The position numbers were made by a program, and so were the translations under genes. From assembly GCA_949152475.1 (NCBI GenBank), contig OX424567.1:26375402-26439401 (forward strand): 64,000 nt of DNA, read 5' to 3'. This document shows, piece after piece, positions 38,940 to 52,410 of the stretch; the first letter of the stretch is position 1, and each line of letters opens with the position of its first letter. Source of the stretch: Terebella lapidaria (Eukaryota; Annelida; Polychaeta; Terebellida; Terebellidae). Under the pieces are notes generated by a model. The model was given only the letters and a program-made list of their open reading frames with translations, did no database searches and had not been told where the DNA came from.

Positions 38940-39840
38940 CATTTTCTCAAAATCTGTTCAGTAACTTTTTTTCTCTTTGATACATAAGACTCCTCATATG
39001 TACTTCTATGATGTCTATAAATTTCGTTGCGCTTGAATCGCTCGAAGTGGGCCATTTTGGCCCAAACTCGGCCCAAATGGGACTTTCCCATGTTAAATTC
39101 TCCTATGCTTTATAATGGGACACATTAAAGCCTAATTTCTCACTTAATATTGAGATTAGAGACTAGGAATCAATTGTGGACATATAGGAAATGATATATG
39201 CTGAATATTGTCATGACCTTGAATTTGACCTCTGACCTTGGTTTCAAGGTCAGAGCAGCCGTTTTCGTCGAAAAATGGCCAATTTTGGACTTCGACGGTC
39301 GTTTTCTCAAAATCTGTTCAGTAACTTTTTTTCTTATTGATGCATGACACTCCTCCTATGTACCCCTGTGACATGTATATATTTCGTTGCCCTTGAATCG
39401 CTCGAAGTGGGCCATTTTGGCCCAAACTCGGCCCAAATGGGACTTTCCCATGTTAAATTCTCCTATGCTTTATAATGGGACACATTAAAGCCTAATATCT
39501 CACTTAATATTGAGATCAGAGACTAGGAATCAATTGTGGACATATAGGAAATGATATATGCTGAATATTGTCATGACCTTGAATTTGACCTCTGACCTTG
39601 GTTTCAAGGTCAGAGCAGCCGTTTTCGTCGAAAAATGGCCAATTTTGGACTTCGACGGTCGTTTTCTCAAAATCTGTTCAGTAACTTTTTTTCTTATTGA
39701 TGCATGACACTCCTCCTATGTACCCCTGTGACATGTATAAATTTCGTTGCCCTTGAATCGCTCGAAGTGGGCCATTTTGGGCCCAAACTCAGCCCAAATG
39801 GGACTTTCCCATGTTAAATTCTCCTATGCTTTATAATGGG
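38940..39840. repeat. 360-bp tandem units
   Basis: The marker CGCTCGAAGTGGGCC occurs at 39039, 39399 and 39759. Each unit joins a GGCCATTTTGGCCCAAACTC block, a CCCATGTTAAATTCTCCTAT block and one TGACCTTGAATTTGACCTCT monomer. Confidence 0.9.
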
Positions 39841-39889
39841 ACACATTAAGCCTAATATCTCACTTAATATTGAAATTAGAGACTAGGAA

Positions 39890-41160
39890 TGAATTGTGGA
39901 CATATAGGAAATGATATATGCTGAATATTCTCGTGACCTTGAATTTGACTTTTGACCTCATTTTCAAGGTCACAGGACAAAATGGCTAATATCTCGCTTA
40001 TTATCGACTTTACAGCTTAGGAATCAGTTGTGAACATATAGGAAATGATATATGCTGAATATTCTTGTGACCTTGAATTTGACCTTTGACCTCATTTTCA
40101 AGGTCACATGACAAAATGGCTAATATCTTGCTTATTAGCGACTTTACAGCTTAGGAATCGATTGTGAACATATAGGAAATGATATATGCTGAAAATTCTC
40201 GTGACCTTGAATTTGACCTTTGACATCATTTTCAAGGTCACAGGACAAAATGGCTAATATCTCGCTTATTATCGACTTTACAGCTTAGGAATCAATTGTG
40301 AACATCTAGGAAATGATATACGCAGAATATTCTCATGACCTTGAATTTGACCTTTGACCTCATTTCCAAGGTCACAGGACAAAATTGCTGATATCTCTCT
40401 TATTATCGACTTTACAGCTTAGGAATCAATTGTGAACATATAGGAAATGATATATGCTGAATATTCTCGTGACCTTGAATTTGACCTTTGACCTCATTTT
40501 CAAGGTCACAGGACAAAATGGCCAATATCTTGCTTATTAGCGACTTTACAGCTTAGGAATCAATTGTGAACATATAGGAAATGATATATGCTGAAAATGC
40601 TTGTGACCTTGAATTTGACCTTTGACCTATTTTCAAGGTCACAGGACAAAATGGCCAATATCTTGCTTATTAGCGACTTTACAGCTTAGGAATCAATTGT
40701 GAACATATAGGAAATGATATATGCTGAAAATGCTCGTGACTTTGAATTTGACCTTTGACCTATTTTCAAGGTCACAGGACAAAATAGCCAATATCTTGCT
40801 TATTAGCGACTTTACAGCTTAGGAATTAATTGTGAACATATAGGAAATGATATATGCTGAAAATTCTCATGACCTTGAATTTGACCTTTGACCTCATTTT
40901 CAAGGTCAACAGGACAAAATGGCAAATATCTTGCTTATTATCGACTTTACAGCTTAGGAATCAATTGTGAACATATAGGAAATGATATATTCTGAATATT
41001 TTAATGATATTGAATTTGACCTTTGACCTAAATTTCAAGGTCAGTCATTTTATTTTCAAAGTCAGATTACAAAATGGCTTATATCTCGCTTATTATCAAA
41101 TTTACAGCTTAGGGGTCCATAGGGAACATATAGGAAATGATGTATGCTGAATAGTTTGGT
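39890..41160. repeat. ~137-bp satellite monomers, + orientation (about 9 copies)
   Basis: Monomer: AACATATAGGAAATGATATA, TGCTGAATATTCTCGTGACC, TTGAATTTGACCTTTGACCT, CATTTTCAAGGTCACAGGAC, AAAATGGCTAATATCTCGCT, TATTATCGACTTTACAGCTT, AGGAATCAATTGTG. Each has TGACCTTTGACCT, the complement of a perfect DR1, plus two extended AGGTCA half-sites. Confidence 0.95.
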
Positions 41161-41730
41161 GATCTAGAATTTAACCTTTGATCCCATTTTCACGGTTAGA
41201 CATATGGCGATTTCAGTGGTCACCTTGAATTTGACTTTCAACTTTCTCGGCTTAACTCTGTATATTTCTCCGGTAACCTTACTAGCCCATTGGGCTAATT
41301 TTTTAACTTGACCTTAAAGACCTTGAAGGGCGAATTTCAAAATCTGAAATTGGCCTCTACACACGAAATACTTGTTGATAAAACTTATATGTTTGTATTA
41401 TGAACATGTATACGAAGTCATATGCAGCATACCTGATGGTGACATTGAGATTCACAAAGATGACCTTGATTGGTAAATCTCAAAATCATATGTCACCTAC
41501 AATGCTTGAAACCAAAATTGTCCGGTAACCTATCTTAGCCCTTGGGCTAATTTTATATATGCTGAATATTCTCTTGACCTTGAATTTAACCAGTGACCTG
41601 GCTAACATCTAAAATATTAAACATATAGTGTCCAGTAACCTATCTTTGGCCCATGGCCTAATTTTTTTTAAGGTTACCCGTAAAATTGTCCGGTAACCTG
41701 TCTTAGCCTTTGGGCTAATTTTCTGTCATG

Positions 41731-42980
41731 GGAATTTGCCTGCATTAACAACAGTGAGTAGATTATATGATTTGAAGTGAATTATTGATGGCTTCATTTA
41801 TTGATGGTGTTCAAATTATAAGTGCTGAATATACCATTACATTTAAGTAGAAGGTTTTTGTTCACCATGTATTTGGCTTGGTTTACCTGAGGTTAATTGA
41901 TTGGGTGTTTGTTGATTGAGTACTTGGTGTTATCATTCCTAAACAACACCTTGCTATTATGTAATGTATATCTTTTTTGTCAATGGAGTTATGCTATAAG
42001 ACTTAATGCTCCCAATATCTTTCAGATATCAGTGTTATTTGTTCACCCCTGGAGAAATCAATGTTCATTTATATTTTTCTCTCGCGATCCTATGTTGATC
42101 CAGACTTTATTGTGTCATGTATACCTCAGAAAGTCTGTACACATCTCGTAATGGTACTGAAACAATTTTATCATTTAGTGTTTTTAATTACATATTATAT
42201 TTAATTGATTTCATCAATGTTCAACTAAATGTGATCCATGTAGTATAATATTTTTGTGTCAGAATGTTCCTGTTTGTTCCTGACTTACATCTTTAGAAAT
42301 TAAAACTTACACACCAATTTCTCTCGTGGTATAACCATGGTTTTGGAAGAGTGTAACCGAAAAATGGATAATTATGTGCATGTCCCACACAATAACGAAA
42401 GGAACATGTGGGTGATCATTTTGATGAAACTCAGGAGGACGGGAGGGCACAACCCAGCACATGTACAAAAGTCATATAATTACAACTTTACTCTGTTGTT
42501 ATGCTTATCGATACTTACCTCTGATTCTGAGGTCAGGTTATTAGCGAGCACGCATTCCTCAACCACACATGAAATATGGGTGAACTGAACTAAAACAACG
42601 TTAGCTGGTCTTTTAGGACCCGGTGTTGGTAATGAAAGTTACTGAACAGTTCACCCTCCGTGTGATTGCAAAGTTATCCAATCTGTTAGGATCCTGTGCT
42701 GGTCTGGTTAATAGTGGACTCGTGAATTCGCCACTATTTAATCATATACATTGAATTCATCCTGTTTTTCTCGTTTACACTCTCCCATTTTATTGGTTAT
42801 TTTCTTCAATCACTCACCCACTATAGACATTGCTGCAGCATATTTTAAAATTCAAATCTGCAGACTGAGATAGTTCCCAACAGCCAGATATTTGGGAAAT
42901 GCATGTTTCGCCTTGAATATGGGTTTGGGCGATACAGGTTCAGACCCTGAATCATCCCACTTTTGATATCATTCAATCAA
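41731..42980. other. Unique spacer between + and - oriented repeat blocks
   Basis: AT-rich sequence, the longest stretch without repeats between 33.5 and 53.3 kb. Two open frames (41897-42151 and 42337-42588) have no recognisable domain or splice context. It marks the point where repeat orientation flips. Confidence 0.45.
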
Positions 42981-45106
42981 TTTTATTGGCACATTCATAT
43001 AACAATTCGATTCAAGGGCAACAAAACTTATTTATACACATCATAAGGTACATAAGGGGAATTTTTTTAAACAAAAATCTCAAAACTGATCAGACAGTTT
43101 TCGAGAAAAGACAGTTTTCAAGAAAAGAAAGACATGGTGACCTTTCAAGGTCAAATTCAAGGTCACCACACAAGTCGCCATATATGACTTCCCATTTGAA
43201 AGTGCCAGTTTCAAAGCTCTATCTTTAGGCGTTCGAGGAGTACAGTTCTGGCAGCTCCCATTATGAAGAAACATAGGCCCAAGGGACCTGTAGCTTACCG
43301 GCTAGCCAATAGGTGATCGGACCGATGGTCTGGTAACTTCAAGGTTACAAGTATATTCAGCATATATCATTTCCTATATGTCCACATTTGATTTCTAAGA
43401 TGTAAAGTCGATAATAAGCGGGATAATAGCCATTTTGTGTTTTGACCTTGAAAATTAGGTCAAAGGTCAATTTCAAGGTCATCAGAGTATTCGACATTTA
43501 TCATTTCCTGAATGTCCGCAATTGATTCCTAAGCTGTAAAGTCTATAATAATTGAAAATAAGGTCAAAGCTCACATTCAAGGTCATGAGAATATTCAGCT
43601 TATATCATTTCTTATATGTCCACAACTGATTTCCAAGCTGTAAAGTGATTAATAAGCAAGATTTCAGCGATTTTGTGCTCTGCCCTTGAAATTAGGTCAA
43701 AGGTCAAATTAGCAAGGTCATCAGAATATTCGTCATATATCATTTCCTATATGGTCACAATAGATTCCTAAGCTGTGAAGTCGATTATAAGCGAGATATT
43801 AGCCATTTTGTGCTCTGACCTTGAAAATCAGGTCAAAGGTCGAATTCAAGGTCAGGAGGATATTCAGCATATATCACTTCCCATATGCCCACAATTGATT
43901 CCTAAGCTGTAAAGTCAATAATAAGCGAGATATTAGCCATTTTGTGCTCTGACCTTGAAAACGAGGTCAAAGGTCAAATTCAAGGTCAGGAGAATATTCA
44001 GCATATATCACTTCGTATATGTCCACAATTGATTCCTAAGCTGTAAAGTCAATAATAAGTGAGATATTGGCCATTTTGAGGTCTGACCTTGAAAATGAGG
44101 TTAAAGGTCAAATTCAAGGTCACGAGAATATTCAGCATATATCATTTCCTATATGTCCACAATTGATTCCGAAACTCTAATCTCAATATTAAAGCTATAA
44201 TCACTTTTAGAATTGACAAAATGTATTCATTCTGCAGTAGCTTTGTTTTGTCTATAGAATGAGAAATCGTAAAAATTTGGGTCTGAAAATGTGTATTACG
44301 TGCCTAAATTGAGTTGCCAAATCAAGATTCAAACTCGGGCCAGTCAATCTCGCATAATTTTTTTCCTCAAAGCGGCCCGCCTTGAGGGCAAGTTCTACAC
44401 ACAGTGTCATGACGTCATTGGTATTTGTCTAGATACTGTGGCAACCGGCCAATGTAGGCCGGCCGATCATTCTCTATCCACTGTTTTCATGCACGATTAA
44501 CGGCAATTTTCTGAGTATCTGTTGTCGAACTGTGCATATTTCCTATATATTCCCGACTATCTCGAGATGAACTTTCAAGTTTGCGTGACAAACAAGAATG
44601 CTAAATATGGCTGATATTAAAATTGATTCCAACTTTAAGTGAGAGATATCGAGAACTTTGTGGCCCATTATAAGACATAGAGGAATTTGACATGGGAAAG
44701 TCCTATTTGGGCCCCATATACAACATCAAAATGGCCGCCACACGCAGACCGGCGATTCCAGAGCATCGAAACTTATACACATGATAAAGATACATGAGGG
44801 GAACATTTTGAAACTGAAATCTCAAAACTGATCAGACAGTTTTTGAGAAAATAATTTTTAAACTTGAGAACATGCAAAAACAGCCATTCTTGGCATAAAA
44901 ATGGCCGCCAAAAATGCAAAATCGATTCAATCAAAAAAATGAAAAAAATGTCTGGGGGTATTGACCCAATACATATTCACACAAATTTATGGACAAATTC
45001 ATCAGCCCGAAAAAAAGATAAAAAAATTTAACAGATATTGTGGTGGACGAAAACGACGGACGAAAAACCACGACAATAGCTTATCAGCCCTTATGGGCCG
45101 GTAAGC
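42981..45106 (-). mobile_element. Composite of family 1 and family 2 ends around - oriented monomers
   Basis: 43005-43260 is the reverse of the 453-bp unit. 43268-43295 is a decayed family 2 right end (GTAGCTTACCGGC), immediately followed by a family 1 left end at 43311-43337. 43360-44200 holds about six ~137-bp monomers in reverse. 44640-45060 is body sequence, ending in a reversed family 2 left hairpin at 45079-45106 (arms GCTTATCAGCCC and GGGCCGGTAAGC). 44200-44600 is unique sequence. Confidence 0.6.
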
Positions 45107-48100
45107 TAAAAATTAGCCCAAGGGCTAAGATAGGTTACCGGACAATATATAATAGCTATTTTGTCCCATGGCCTTGAAAATAAGGTCACGGTCAAATTTA
45201 AAGTCACGAGAGTATTCAGCATATATGATTTCCTATACGTTCACAAATGATTACTAAGCTCTAAATTCAGTAATAAGAGAGATATTAGTCCTGTGACCTT
45301 GAAAAATCAAAGAAATCAGAAGTCAAATTAAAGGTCATCAGAATATTCAGCATATATCATTTGCTGTATGTCCACAATAGAATCCTAAGTTGTAAATTTG
45401 ATAATAAACAAGATATTAGCCAAGTTGTCCTGTGAGACCTTGAAAATGAGGTCAAAGGTCAAATTCAAGGTCATCAGAATATTCGGCATATATCATTTCC
45501 TATATCATGTATATGTCCATAATTGATTCCTAAGCTGTAAAGTCGATAAGCGAGATATTAGCCATTTTGTGTTCTGACCTTGAAAATGAGGTCAAAGGTC
45601 AAATTCAAGGTCACGAGAATATTCAGCATATATCATTTCCTTTATTTCCACAATTGATTCCTAAGCTGTAAAGTCAATAATAAACGAGATATTGGCCTTT
45701 TTGTGCTCTGACCTTGAAAATGAGGTTACAGGTCAAATTCAAGGTCATCAGAATATTCAGCATGTATCATTTCCTATATGTCCACAATTAATCCCAAGTC
45801 TTTGATCTCAATATTAAGTGAGATATCAGGAACATTGTGACCCATTATAGAGCATAGTATAATTTAACATGGGAAAGTCCCATTTGGGCCCCGTAGAAAA
45901 TCTCAAAATGGCTGCCAGACGCAGACCGGCTATTCAGGAGCATCGAAACTTATACACCTTATAATGATATATGAGGGGAACATTTTGAACCTAAAATCTC
46001 AAAACTGATCAGACAGTTTTTGAAAAAACCATTTTTGAAATTGAAAACATCCTAAAACAGCCATTTTCGGCATAGAAATGGCCGCCAAAACTGCATAAAC
46101 GTTTCAATAAAAAAAATTAGCCCAAGGGCTAAGACAGGCTACCGGACAATATCTATTTAGATATTAGTATTTCTGTTCCGTGACCTTGAAAATAAGGTCA
46201 TTGGTCAATTCATGGACACGATAATATTCGGCATATGTCATTTCTAGTATGTCCACAACTGATTTTTAAGCTGTAAAGTCAATAATAAGCGAGATATTAG
46301 CCATTATGTCCTGTGACCTTGAAAATGAGGTCAAAGGTCGAATTCAAAGTCATAGCAATATTCAGCATATATCATTTCCAATATGTTCATAATTGATTCT
46401 TAAGCTGTAAAGTCGATAATAAGCAAGCTAATAGCCATTTTGTCCTGTGACCTTGGAAATTAAGTCGAAGGTGAGGTTCAAGGTCATGACAATGTTCAGA
46501 ATATATCATTTTCTATATGTCCACAATTGATTGCTAAGCTGTAAAGTCGATAAAAAGTGAGATATTAGCCATTTCGTTCTCTGACCTTGAAAATGAAAAT
46601 TTCGTTCTCTGACCAAAGGTCAAATTCAAAGTCATAGCAATATTCAGCATATATCATTTCCTATATGTTCATAATTGATTCCTAAGCTGTAAAGTCGATA
46701 ATAAGCGAGATATTAGCCATTTTGTCCTGCGACCTTGAAAATGAGGTCAAAGGTCAAATTCGAGGTTATCAGAATATTCGGCATATATCATTTCCTATAT
46801 GTCCAGGATTGATTCCTAAGCTGTAAAGTCGATAATAAGCGAGATATTGGCCATTTTGTGCTCTGACCTTGAAATTGAGGTCAGAGGCCAAATTCAAGGT
46901 CACAAGAATATTCAGCATATATCATTTCCTATATGTCCACAATTGATCCCTAAGCTGTAAAATCGAAATTAAGTGAGATATTAGCCATTTTGTGCTCTGA
47001 CCTTGAAAATCAGAACAAAGGTAAAATTCAAGGTCATGACAATATTTAGAATATAACATTTCCTAAAGGTTCATATTTGATTCCTAAGCTGTAAAGTCGA
47101 TACTAAGCGAGATATTAGCCATTTTGTGCTCTTGACCTTGAAATGATGTCAAAAATCAAATTCAAGGTCACGACAATATTCAGCATATATCATTTCCTAT
47201 ATGTCCACAATTGATACTTAAGCTGTAAAGTCGATAATAAGCAACATATTAGCCATTTTGTCATGTGACCTAGAAACTGAGGTCAAAGGTCAAATTCAAG
47301 GTCATGACAATATTCGGCATATATCATTTCCTACATGTCAACAATTGATTGTCAAGTTGTAAAATCGACAATAAACGAAATATTAGCCATTTTGTGCTCT
47401 GACCTTGAAAATAAAGTCGAAGGTCAAATTCAAGGTCACAAGAATATTCGGCATATTTCATTCCCTATATCTGCACAATTGATTCCTAACCTGTAAAGTC
47501 GATAATAAGTGAGATATTAGCCATTTTGTGCCTGACCTTGAAAATGAGGTCAAAGGTCAATCAAGGTCATCAAAATATTCAGCATTCATCATTTCCTATA
47601 CGTCCACAAAGTACCAAGGTGTAAAGTGGATAAGCGAGATATTAGCCATTTTGTCCTTTGACCTTGAAAATGAGGTCAAAAGTCAAATTCAAGGTCATCA
47701 GAATATTCGGACTATAACATTTCCTATAATGTTCACAATTGATTCCTGAGCTGTAATTTCGATAATCAGCAAGCTATTAGCGATTTTGTGCTCTGACCTT
47801 GAAAATTAGGTTAAAGGTCAAATTCAAGGTCACGAGAATATTCAGCATATATCACTTCCTATATGTCCACAATTGATTCCTAAGCTGTAAAGTCGATATT
47901 ATTAAGATATTAGCCATTTTTGTGCTTTGACCTCGAAAATTAGGTCAAAGGTCAAGTTTAAGGTCATCAAAATATTCGGACTATATCATTTCCTATATGT
48001 GCACAATTGATTCCTAAGCTGTAAAGTCGATAATAAGCGAGATATTAGCCATTTTGTTCTCTGAACTTGAAAATCAGATCAAAGGTCAAATTCAAGGTCA

Positions 48101-49166
48101 CGACAATATTCAGAATATAACGTTTCCTATAGGTTCACAATTGATTCCTAAGCTGTAAAGTCGATAATAAGCGAGATATTAGCCATTTTGTGCTCTTGAC
48201 CTTGAAAATGAGGTCAGAGGTGAAATTCAAGGTCACGAGAATATTCAGCGTATATCATTTCCTATATGTCCACACTTGATTCCTGACCTGTAAAATCGAT
48301 AATAAGTGAGATATTAGCTATTTTGTCCTGTGACCTTGAAAATGAGGTCAAAGGTCAAATTCAAGGTCATGGCAATAATCGGCATATATCATTCCCTATA
48401 TGTTCATAATTGATTCCTAAGCTGTAAAGTCGATAACAAGCGAGATAATAGCCATTTTGTCCTGTGACCTTGAAAATGATGTCAAAGGTCAATTCAAGGT
48501 CATCAGAATATTCAGCATATATCATTTCCTATATGTCCACAATTGATTCCTAAGCTGTAATGTTGATAATAAGCGAGATATAAGCCATTTTGTGCTCTGA
48601 CCTTGAAAATGAGGTCAGAGGTCAAATTCAAGGTCACGAGAATATTCAGCGTGTATCATTTCCTATATGTCCACAATTGATTCCTAGTCTCTAATCTCAA
48701 TATTAGGTGAGATATTAGGCATAATGTGTCCCTTTATAAAGCATAGGAGAATTTAACATGGGAAAGTCCCATTTGGGACCCGTCGAGAAAATGAAAATGG
48801 CCGCCACACGCAGACCGGCGATTCAGGGGCAACGAAACTTATACACATCACAGAGGTATATGAGGGGAATCTTTTGAAATCAAAATCTCAAAACTGTCTG
48901 AACAGTTTTTGAGAAAATGGCCGCCAAAGTCAGAAATTGGTCGTTTTTCGTCGAAAATGGCCGCCATTTTGAAGAAAACGAAAAAATAAAAAAAACTAAA
49001 GAATATCCCCTTTTTTAATTATTTTTAGGCATTTTTGTGCAAAATTTCAGAAAGATTCACTTGTAAACTTTAAAGATAAAAATGTGGACGAACGACGCAG
49101 ACGCCGACGACGGACGACGGATGCAACGCCATGCCAATAGGTTATCGGACCATAGGTCCGGTAACC
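45107..49166 (-). mobile_element. Family 1 element(s), - orientation, with about 25 satellite monomers
   Basis: Reversed right ends are at 45107-45150 (TTAGCCCAAGGGCTAA then GATAGGTTACCGGAC) and 46117-46155. The reversed left hairpin is at 49140-49166 (arms GGTTATCGGACC and GGTCCGGTAACC), preceded by the CGACGGACGACGG tract. 45160-45830 and 46150-48740 are ~137-bp monomers; 48740-49080 is the GGCCGCCA body. One right end has no partner here, so part is truncated. Confidence 0.7.
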
Positions 49167-49281
49167 TAAAAATGAAAAAAATGTCTGGGGGTATTGACCC
49201 AATACATAGTCACACAAATTTATGGGCATAGTCATCAGCCCGAAAAAAAAGATAAAAAATGTTAACAGATGATTTGGCAGA

Positions 49282-50200
49282 TATGTCCTTATGGGCCGGT
49301 AAGCTAAAAATAAACCAAGGAAGGTTACCGGACAATATATGTTTCAGATCTTAGGCAATTTTTTTCAGGGACCTTGAAAATACAGTCAAGGATCAATTTC
49401 AAGTTCGCAAGACTATTCATCATTTATCATTTCTTACATGTTCACAATTGATTCCTAAGCTTATTAAAGTAGATAATAGCGAGATATTAGCCATTTTGTT
49501 CTCTGACCTTAAAATGAAGTCAAAGGTGAATTTCAAGGTCACGAGAATATTCAGCATATATCATTTCCTATATGTCCACAACTGATTCCTGAGCTGTAAA
49601 GTCGATAATAAGCAAGATATTAGCCATTTTGTGCTATGACCTTGAAAATACAAATGTAAGTTCAAAGGTTGAATTCGAGGTCATCAGAATATACGGTGTA
49701 TATCATTTCCTATATACATGATATATCCACAATTGATTCCTAAGCTGTAAAGTCGATAATGAGTGAGATATTAGCCGTTTTGTGATCTGACCTTGAAAAT
49801 GATGTCAAAGGTCAAGTTCAAGGTTATGAGAATATTCAGCATATATCATTTCCAACATGTTCGCAATTGATTCCAAAGCTGTAAGGTCGATAATAAGCAA
49901 GATATTAACCTTTTTCGTTCTCTGACCTTGAAAATTAAGTCCAATGTCAAACTCGAGGTCATCAGAATATTCAGCATATATCATTTCCTATATGTTCACA
50001 TTTGATTCCTAAGCTGTAAAGTCAATAATGAGCGAGATAATAGCCATTTGTGCTATGACCTTGAAAATGAGGTCGAAGTCAGGGTCATTACAATATTCAG
50101 CACGTATCATTTCCCATAGGTCCACAATTGATTCCTAAGCTGTAAAGTCGATAATAAGCAAGATTTTAGCCGTTTTGTGCTGTGACCTTGAAAACTAGAC
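49282..50200 (-). repeat. Further - oriented ~137-bp monomers between decayed ends
   Basis: A broken family 2 left hairpin (ATGGGCCGGTAAGCTA, 49293-49308) and a broken family 1 right end (AGGTTACCGGACAATATATG, 49321-49340) are followed by about six monomers with AAGCTGTAAAGTCGATAATA markers. The last monomer is cut at about 50200 by the family 3 element. Confidence 0.75.
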
Positions 50201-50202
50201 GT

Positions 50203-52372
50203 CAAGGCCTAAAGATGCCTTGGAGGCATTTCGGTGTGATGAATAATTTATAATACTAGATATCGACGAAAATGAAAAATGTCGACAAATTTCGGGTCAA
50301 GGTCAAAGTTCATCCATAATACCCGCTAGACATGTTTGTCTAGGGCGACGAGTCCGAAAATACCATCCGTTTCGCTCTACGACGCACCGTTTCCGAGATA
50401 TCGACGAAAACAAAAACTGCCGACTCGGCAAAAAAATTTCGGGTCAAGGTCAAAGTTAATCCATAATACCCCTTAGACATGTTTGTCTAGGGCGACGAGT
50501 CCGAAAGTAACGTCCGTTTCGCTCTACGACGCACCGTTTCCGAGATATCGACGAAAACGAAAAATGCCGACTCGGCAAAAAAATTTCGGGTCAAGGTCAA
50601 AGTTGATCCATAATACCCCTTAGACATGTTTGTCTAGTGCGACGAGTCCGAAAATAACGTCCGTTTCGCTCTACGACGCACCGTTTCCGAGATAACGACG
50701 AAAACGAAAAATGCCGACTCGGCAAAAAATTTCGGGTCAAGGTCAAAGTTCATCAATAATACCCCTCAGACATGTTTGTCTAGGGCGACGAGTCCGAAAA
50801 TAACGTCCGTTTCGCTCTACGACGCACCGTTTCCGAGATATCGACGAAAACGAAAAATGCCGACTCGGCAAAAAAATTTCGGGTCAAGGTCAAAGTTCAT
50901 CCATAATACCCCTCAGACATGTTTGTCTAGTGCGACGAGTCCGAAAATAACGTCCGTTTCGCTCTACGACGCACCGTTTCCGAGATATCGACGAAAACGA
51001 AAAATGCCGATCGGCAAAAAAATTTCGGGTCAAGGTCAAAGTTCATCCATAATACCCCTTAGACATGTTTGTCTAGTGCGACGAGTCCGAAAATAACGTC
51101 CGTTTCGCTCTACGACGCACCGTTTCCGAGATATCGACGAAAACGAAAAATGCCGACTCGGCAAAAAAATTTCGGGTCAAGGTCAAAGTTCATCAATAAT
51201 ACCCCTTAGACATGTTTGTCTAGTGCGACGAGTCCGAAAATAACGTCCGTTTCGCTCTACGACGCACCGTTTCCGAGATATCGACGAAAACGAAAAATGC
51301 CGACTCGGCAAAAAAATTTGGGGTCAAGGTCAAAGTTCATCCATAATACCCCTTAGACATGTTTGTCTAGTGCGACGAGTCCGAAAATAACGTCCGTTTC
51401 GCTCTACGACGCACCGTTTCCGAGATATCGACGAAAACGAAAAATGCAAAAAAATTTCAGGTCAAGGTCAAAGTTCATCCATAATACCCCTTAGACATGT
51501 TTGTCTAGTGCGACGAGTCCGAAAATAACGTCCGTTTCGCTCTACGACGCACCGTTTCCGAGATATCGACGAAAACGAAAAATGCCGACTCGGCAAAAAA
51601 ATTTCGGGTCAAGGTCAAAGTTCATCCATAATACCCCTTAGACATGTTTGTCTAGGGCGACGAGTCCGAAAATAACGTCCGTTTCGCTCTACGACGCACC
51701 GTTTCCGAGATATGCAGGATGAATCAAGGATGACTCAGCAAAAAATTATTTCGACCTCTAGGTCAAAGGTCGTTTGAGGTATCGATCCCAAAATCAATAG
51801 GGTTCTTCCCTGGTGATATATAAACCTCCGTGCAAAATTCTGCAACTATTGCCTGAATATTTTTTGAGTTATCGTCCGGAAAACAAGTTCCTCGATTTCA
51901 TCCTCACGGACCTCACGGACCTCGGAGCCGGATCAAAAAAAAAGTACACCCTAGAGATGTTTGTCTAGGGCGACGAGTCCGAAAATAACGTCCGTTTCGC
52001 TCTACGACGCACGGTTTCCGAGATATGCAGGAAGCCTCAAGGATGAATCAGCAAAAAATTATTTTGACCTCTAGGTCAAAGGTCGTTTGACGGATCGATC
52101 CCAAAATCAATAGGGTTCTTCCCTGGTGGCATATGAACGTCCATGCAGAGTTCTGCAACTATTGCATAAATATTTTTCCAGTTATCGTCCGGAAACCAAG
52201 TCTTAAAATTAGCCTTGATTTCATCCTCACGGACCTCACGGACCTCCGATCCGGCTCAAAAAGAATAGGGTTCTTCCTCATATCATTTCTGACTTGCGGT
52301 GAAAATTTGACAAGGATCCGTCAAGGCAATCTAAAGTTATCGTCCGGAAACCAAAAGTGGCGGAAGAAGAAG

Positions 52373-52410
<38 letters not shown>

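Larger units (their letters stand above)
33497..41730 (+). mobile_element. Nested stack of family 1 hairpin-ended elements, + orientation
   Basis: Left hairpins stand at 33497, 33650, 36871 and 38683, and right ends at 41262, 41519, 41634 and 41690: four openings followed by four closings. Each intact left end has GGTTACCGGACC / GGTCCGATAACC arms, then CCGTCGTCCGTC-type triplets, then ATTTTTATCTTTAAAGTTTA. Right ends read GTCCGGTAACCTATCTTAGC then CCTTGGGCTAATTTT. The body is tandem units only; no transposase, Rep/helicase or RT is seen. The ends plus tandem core recall the non-autonomous Helitron/Helentron-type (HINE or 'pearl') elements of bivalves, but this is by analogy. Confidence 0.7.

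Noticed and set aside
41897..42588. Two + strand open frames of 83-84 codons in the unique spacer
   Set aside because: No domain, no splice signals in agreement, and AT-rich composition typical of non-coding DNA.
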